Source: Caprimulgus europaeus
Lineage: Eukaryota > Chordata > Aves > Caprimulgiformes > Caprimulgidae
Direction of reading: 5' to 3'
DNA: 64,000 bases
NCBI GenBank assembly: GCA_907165065.1
Contig: OU015532.1
Location: forward strand, 40,650,839 to 40,714,838
Shown here in pieces: positions 61,501-64,000 of this stretch (position 1 is its first letter; the number at the start of each line of letters is the position of its first letter). The notes beneath the pieces are model-generated. The model made no database searches. It saw nothing but the letters and a program-made list of their open reading frames with translations, and was not told where the DNA came from. The translations under genes were made by a program, and so were the position numbers.

Positions 61501-63244
61501 CTTAATGTTTGCAGTCTTTCTTTTCAGTAAAAATGTATTAGACTATTCATACCATGTTAGAGACTTTAAAGATTTTGCTCTGTATAAACTGTCTTTTTTC
61601 AGTGCTTGTGTAGGTGGACAGGACCTATGTATAAGCACTTGGAATTCAGGGATTACTAGATGATTGGGGGATTTTTTTATTTTTATATTTTAAATTTGTT
61701 TTTATTGATAATGTTACTGTATCACTGGAGTAGAGCATATATTCTGTATCTAAATTCAGAAGACAAAATACTGTGTGCATACCACATACATCTACAGAGA
61801 AGTTAATGGCAAATGAAGTGTTGGTTTCTAAAGGCTATAAATGAGTTATGTAAAATAAATGAAGGAGATGTGATTAAAAATACTTTTGTAGAAAAACTTT
61901 AGTGTAGAATGCAAGTCTTAAAAAGGCTTTGAACATCATTGGTACATTTCAGGTTTTGTTGTTTTAAGATAAAAGCTGTTAAAACGAGCAATTCAGAATT
62001 TTGAATGGTGTGGGTACAACTTACTAGTACCATTGCTGGCTTCTGTCTGCCAGTGCTGTCAGTCATGGATGCATGTAGTGGTTTCAGAACTTTCCTTTTG
62101 TGTGCAACAGGTCTATCTGTCATTGCTCCGGATGTATCTCTCCCCACCTAGTGTTCATTGCCTGGGACCAATCAAGATGGAAGTGCTGGAGCCTCAAGCC
62201 AATCTGCAGGCTGCTCTGCAGGTTTTGGAACTACATCACAGCAAACTGGATACCACAAAGGTAAGAAAGACTTGTAAGTACTCAGTACTGTTGGCAAAGT
62301 TGACAGAAGGCAAGTGAGCAGATTGTAGCAGTGTTAAGCTAAATGTGTCGATATCTACTCTATTTTGTTCTCTATTCCTTTATAATTTTTCCTAACTGAG
62401 TATATTTTGCTCCAGGCGATAAACCTACTCCCAGCAAATACACAGATAAGTGAGATTCGAATCTTCTTGGAGAAAGTTCTTGAAGAAAATGCTCAGAAGA
62501 AAAGATTTAATCAAGTACTCAAGAATCTTCTCCATGCAGAGTTTCTGAGGGTACGTACCCACCACCTGTCATTTATTGGAATGGTATTTTAAAACAGATG
62601 TTTGGCATTTAAATTAACTGTTCATTATAAGGAATGTGTGTCCTCTAGATGGTACTGTAGAGCACCTGACATTAGTAGATGTGCATCAAGTAGATTGAAT
62701 GTCCCTTTTTCGGGAGATGGTGAGTACATTCATTGTAGGTTGGATGAGGTGTGTGTCTCTGCTGTCTCTCTCTGAACTTGCTATGCTCTGTTGTGCATTG
62801 CAGGATGATCACGGAGAACAGAGGACTGGATTTATTTCAAATAAACTAAACCAGATGATGCAGTTCAGTAGTTCACCTCAACACCCCGTAGTGGTTAGAA
62901 TGTCTTAGTCTGTGGACCAGACTATTTGAAAGTAAAATCCTGCAATTCATATAGTGTGGGTGTTGGGTGTTCAATGCCACCTGCTCTGTTCTACAGACCT
63001 GCTTCTTTTGTGCTGTACAACTTGTTAATGTAGGTATAGCCACTGAAAATTAAATGTTGTGACAGTTTTAAGTTTCACCAGATTAGAAGGGAGCTGCGGT
63101 GTCACATTGCTTTTTGAACAAGGGTTGTTGTTTTTTTTTTTTTTCTCTTTAGGTCCAGGAGGAGCGAATCTTACATCAGCAAGTGAAGTGCATTATTACA
63201 GAGGAGAAAGTGTGCACTGTATGTAAAAAGAAGATAGGTAACAG
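42446..63244 (+). CDS. VPS39: VPS39, HOPS complex subunit (last coding exon outside window)
   Basis: This is the Vam6/Vps39 subunit of the HOPS tether, which binds Rab7 and drives late endosome/lysosome and autophagosome fusion. Coding exons are 42446-42518, 44169-44234, 45550-45614, 46417-46459, 47497-47591, 48783-48881, 49553-49645, 51193-51376, 51905-52025, 52398-52518, 53298-53427, 54645-54787, 55634-55777, 56336-56477, 56764-56850, 58412-58485, 59057-59155, 59424-59541, 60026-60154, 60685-60787, 61447-61492, 62111-62260, 62416-62550 and 63153-63244. Together they give 850 codons in one frame. The human 875-residue isoform aligns end to end, leaving about 25 residues for a final exon past 64000. 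Residues 1 to about 300 are the CNH (citron homology) beta-propeller, starting MHDAFEHVPILEKLPLQIDC. Helical clathrin-repeat-like segments follow from about 320 to 800. The C-terminal part begins a zinc-binding motif (CTVCKKKIGN). No frameshift or missing exon is seen. Confidence 0.97.
46711..46800. repeat. (TG)n/(TA)n microsatellite region
   Basis: Alternating purine-pyrimidine sequence (GTGTGTGTATATACACATGT, then TATATATATAG and GTGTATGTATATACATAGATG) in VPS39 intron 4. It contains short self-complementary blocks (GTATATAC, ACATGT). It is likely polymorphic in length. Confidence 0.8.
46980..48760. other. Pyrimidine- and C-rich stretch in VPS39 introns 4-5
   Basis: Apart from VPS39 exon 5 (47497-47591), this stretch is noticeably richer in C and CT runs on the plus strand than neighbouring T/G-rich introns. 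Long open frames in it (46987-47409 plus, 48301-48606 minus) start at TTG, lack splice support and read as hydrophobic or random peptides. No repeat family was recognised. It may be a decayed insertion. Confidence 0.4.
50660..50697. repeat. T-rich (TTTG)n tract
   Basis: TTTGTTTG and TTTTG repeats followed by poly-T in VPS39 intron 7. Low complexity only. Confidence 0.75.
53298..61492 (+). CDS. VPS39: VPS39 exons 11-21: helical clathrin-repeat region
   Basis: Residues 321-725 form the alpha-solenoid typical of Vps39/Vps41-type proteins. Conserved anchors are FNLFCQKRFDESMQVFAKLG, MGLYPDLLPTDYRKQLQYP, KKAHKYSELIILYEKKGLHE, LRDFPEDGLKIFTEDLPEVE and GRMGKHEQALFIYVHILKDT. The junction of exons 20 and 21 yields AEN-YCHKHYDRNKDGNKD, where human has AEEYCHKHYD. 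Several exons are short (46 nt at 61447-61492) but all phases agree. Confidence 0.95.
60177..60247. repeat. A-rich (CAA)n/(CAAA)n tract
   Basis: ACAACAACAACAAAACAAAC-type repeat in VPS39 intron 19, starting about 23 bp after the exon 19 donor. An open frame runs from the exon through it, which is compositional and not a C-terminal extension of VPS39. Confidence 0.8.
63153..63244 (+). CDS. VPS39: VPS39 penultimate coding exon, start of C-terminal zinc motif
   Basis: These 30 codons and two bases encode VQEERILHQQVKCIITEEKV followed by CTVCKKKIGN. The C-x2-C pair is the first half of a small zinc-binding C-terminal module in Vps39 proteins. The second half (NGVVVHYFC in mammals) must be in the next exon, not in this window. 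The donor is ACAGGTGAG. Confidence 0.95.
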
Positions 63245-64000
63245 GTGAGAGAACATATACCTTAAAGCTTGGAAAACTGAATCAAGTATGAATCTGGTAC
63301 ACTTAAACTAAGAATGTTGCAAAACTCTGAATGTGTATATGCACAGAGAGAACAGCGGTATGAGGGAGATGTTTGAAGACTGAGTTACAAATTACATTGC
63401 TCAACTAGGTGGCTGGGAAAACATCAAAGCTGTAGTCAGTGAAGTTTACTGCAAGAGTTTAATGCTGCTTTCAACAAAGGAGAATAACATCCCTTCAAGA
63501 ACTCATCAGGCTTCTTACTTCACAACTCTAAAAGGCAGAAAATAGCTTTTCATACGGAATTTGGAAAATTTTCCAAGAACACTGCCTACTACCTGCTTCT
63601 TAACTAGAATTAAGAAGGATAATGTAAAGAATCTCTAAGATACATGTGTAATAATTTCCTGTATCTGATGACTTTGATTCCCTGGCTGATGTACATTTTG
63701 TAGCCAAATTATCATAGAACATCTAAAAGTAGAATTAATTCACTTGGTACCTGGATGCCAATAATATTTTGTCTGCCATTCCTAGTAGGTAATTATGGGT
63801 TAGTATAGAATGCAAATTTTGATTGCACTTTTTCCTCTTTGAACTTCAGGGAAATGCCACATGTCTAGCTTATTCATTGTTTCTCTTTTTGATGTGAACC
63901 CTTCTGAGATATCAGTAGCATTCACAATGATAGGGAAAGTTTCTTTTTCCATAATGTTCTAATGAACATAGGGCTAAATATACTTCTTGCTGTGCATATT
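63245..64000 (+). other. VPS39 final intron (truncated)
   Basis: Sequence after the exon 24 donor contains no frame matching the expected C-terminal residues (SAFARYPNGVVVHYFC-like). The last coding exon is therefore beyond the right edge. No repeat is recognised. Confidence 0.85.

Noticed and set aside
62816..62908. Possible extra VPS39 exon after a TTGCAG acceptor
   Set aside because: The frame ends in a stop, and exon 23 joins directly to exon 24 with the conserved EFLR-VQEERILHQ sequence, so it is not needed.
1..64000. CRISPR arrays, bacterial operons, phage or toxin systems
   Set aside because: The whole window is explained as vertebrate intron-exon sequence. No direct-repeat arrays or prokaryotic gene layouts were seen.

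Overview
The window is vertebrate nuclear DNA, most likely from a bird. It has many short exons with GT-AG introns, two CpG-island promoters, and one CR1 retrotransposon fragment of the kind that dominates avian genomes. The gene order is GANC (minus), TMEM87A (plus), VPS39 (plus), which is the conserved order and relative orientation of human 15q15. Introns are compact compared with mammals. The species cannot be fixed by eye. Exons were called by translating both strands, comparing with remembered mammalian proteins, and requiring canonical splice sites and an unbroken phase at every junction. All 15 GANC, 20 TMEM87A and 24 VPS39 coding exons join in frame.

Positions 1-15535 (minus strand) hold the 5' two thirds of GANC, a GH31 neutral alpha-glucosidase. 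It runs from a 29-nt first coding exon to just past the exon with the catalytic nucleophile, and leaves the window at its left edge. Positions 15536-15867 are a 332-bp GC-rich interval between the GANC and TMEM87A start codons, so the two genes share a divergent promoter. Positions 15868-38184 hold the complete coding region of TMEM87A, a GOLD-domain seven-transmembrane Golgi protein of 569 or 570 residues, followed by a 3' UTR to about 39.97 kb. The interval 40.4-42.0 kb is intergenic. Positions 42446-63244 hold VPS39, the HOPS tethering subunit, complete except for its last coding exon, which lies beyond the right edge.

The most striking structure is inside TMEM87A. Two homologous in-phase exons (30429-30500 and 31069-31137), each coding an alternative fifth transmembrane helix, both end at a minor-spliceosome AT-AC donor (ATATCCTT). 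Both can use the single U12-type acceptor at 32200, which has a clear U12 branch point. The acceptors of the two exons, and the donor before them, are major-spliceosome type. Joining the two exons together, or skipping both, would need a hybrid reaction, so the layout itself should enforce inclusion of exactly one. Smaller leads are a possible two-exon plus-strand coding fragment inside GANC intron 2 and a membrane-protein-like open frame in the intergenic region. Both are weak.

The three genes are not an operon. They are linked loosely by endomembrane biology: glycogen/oligosaccharide hydrolysis (GANC), a Golgi membrane protein (TMEM87A) and late endosome/lysosome fusion (VPS39).
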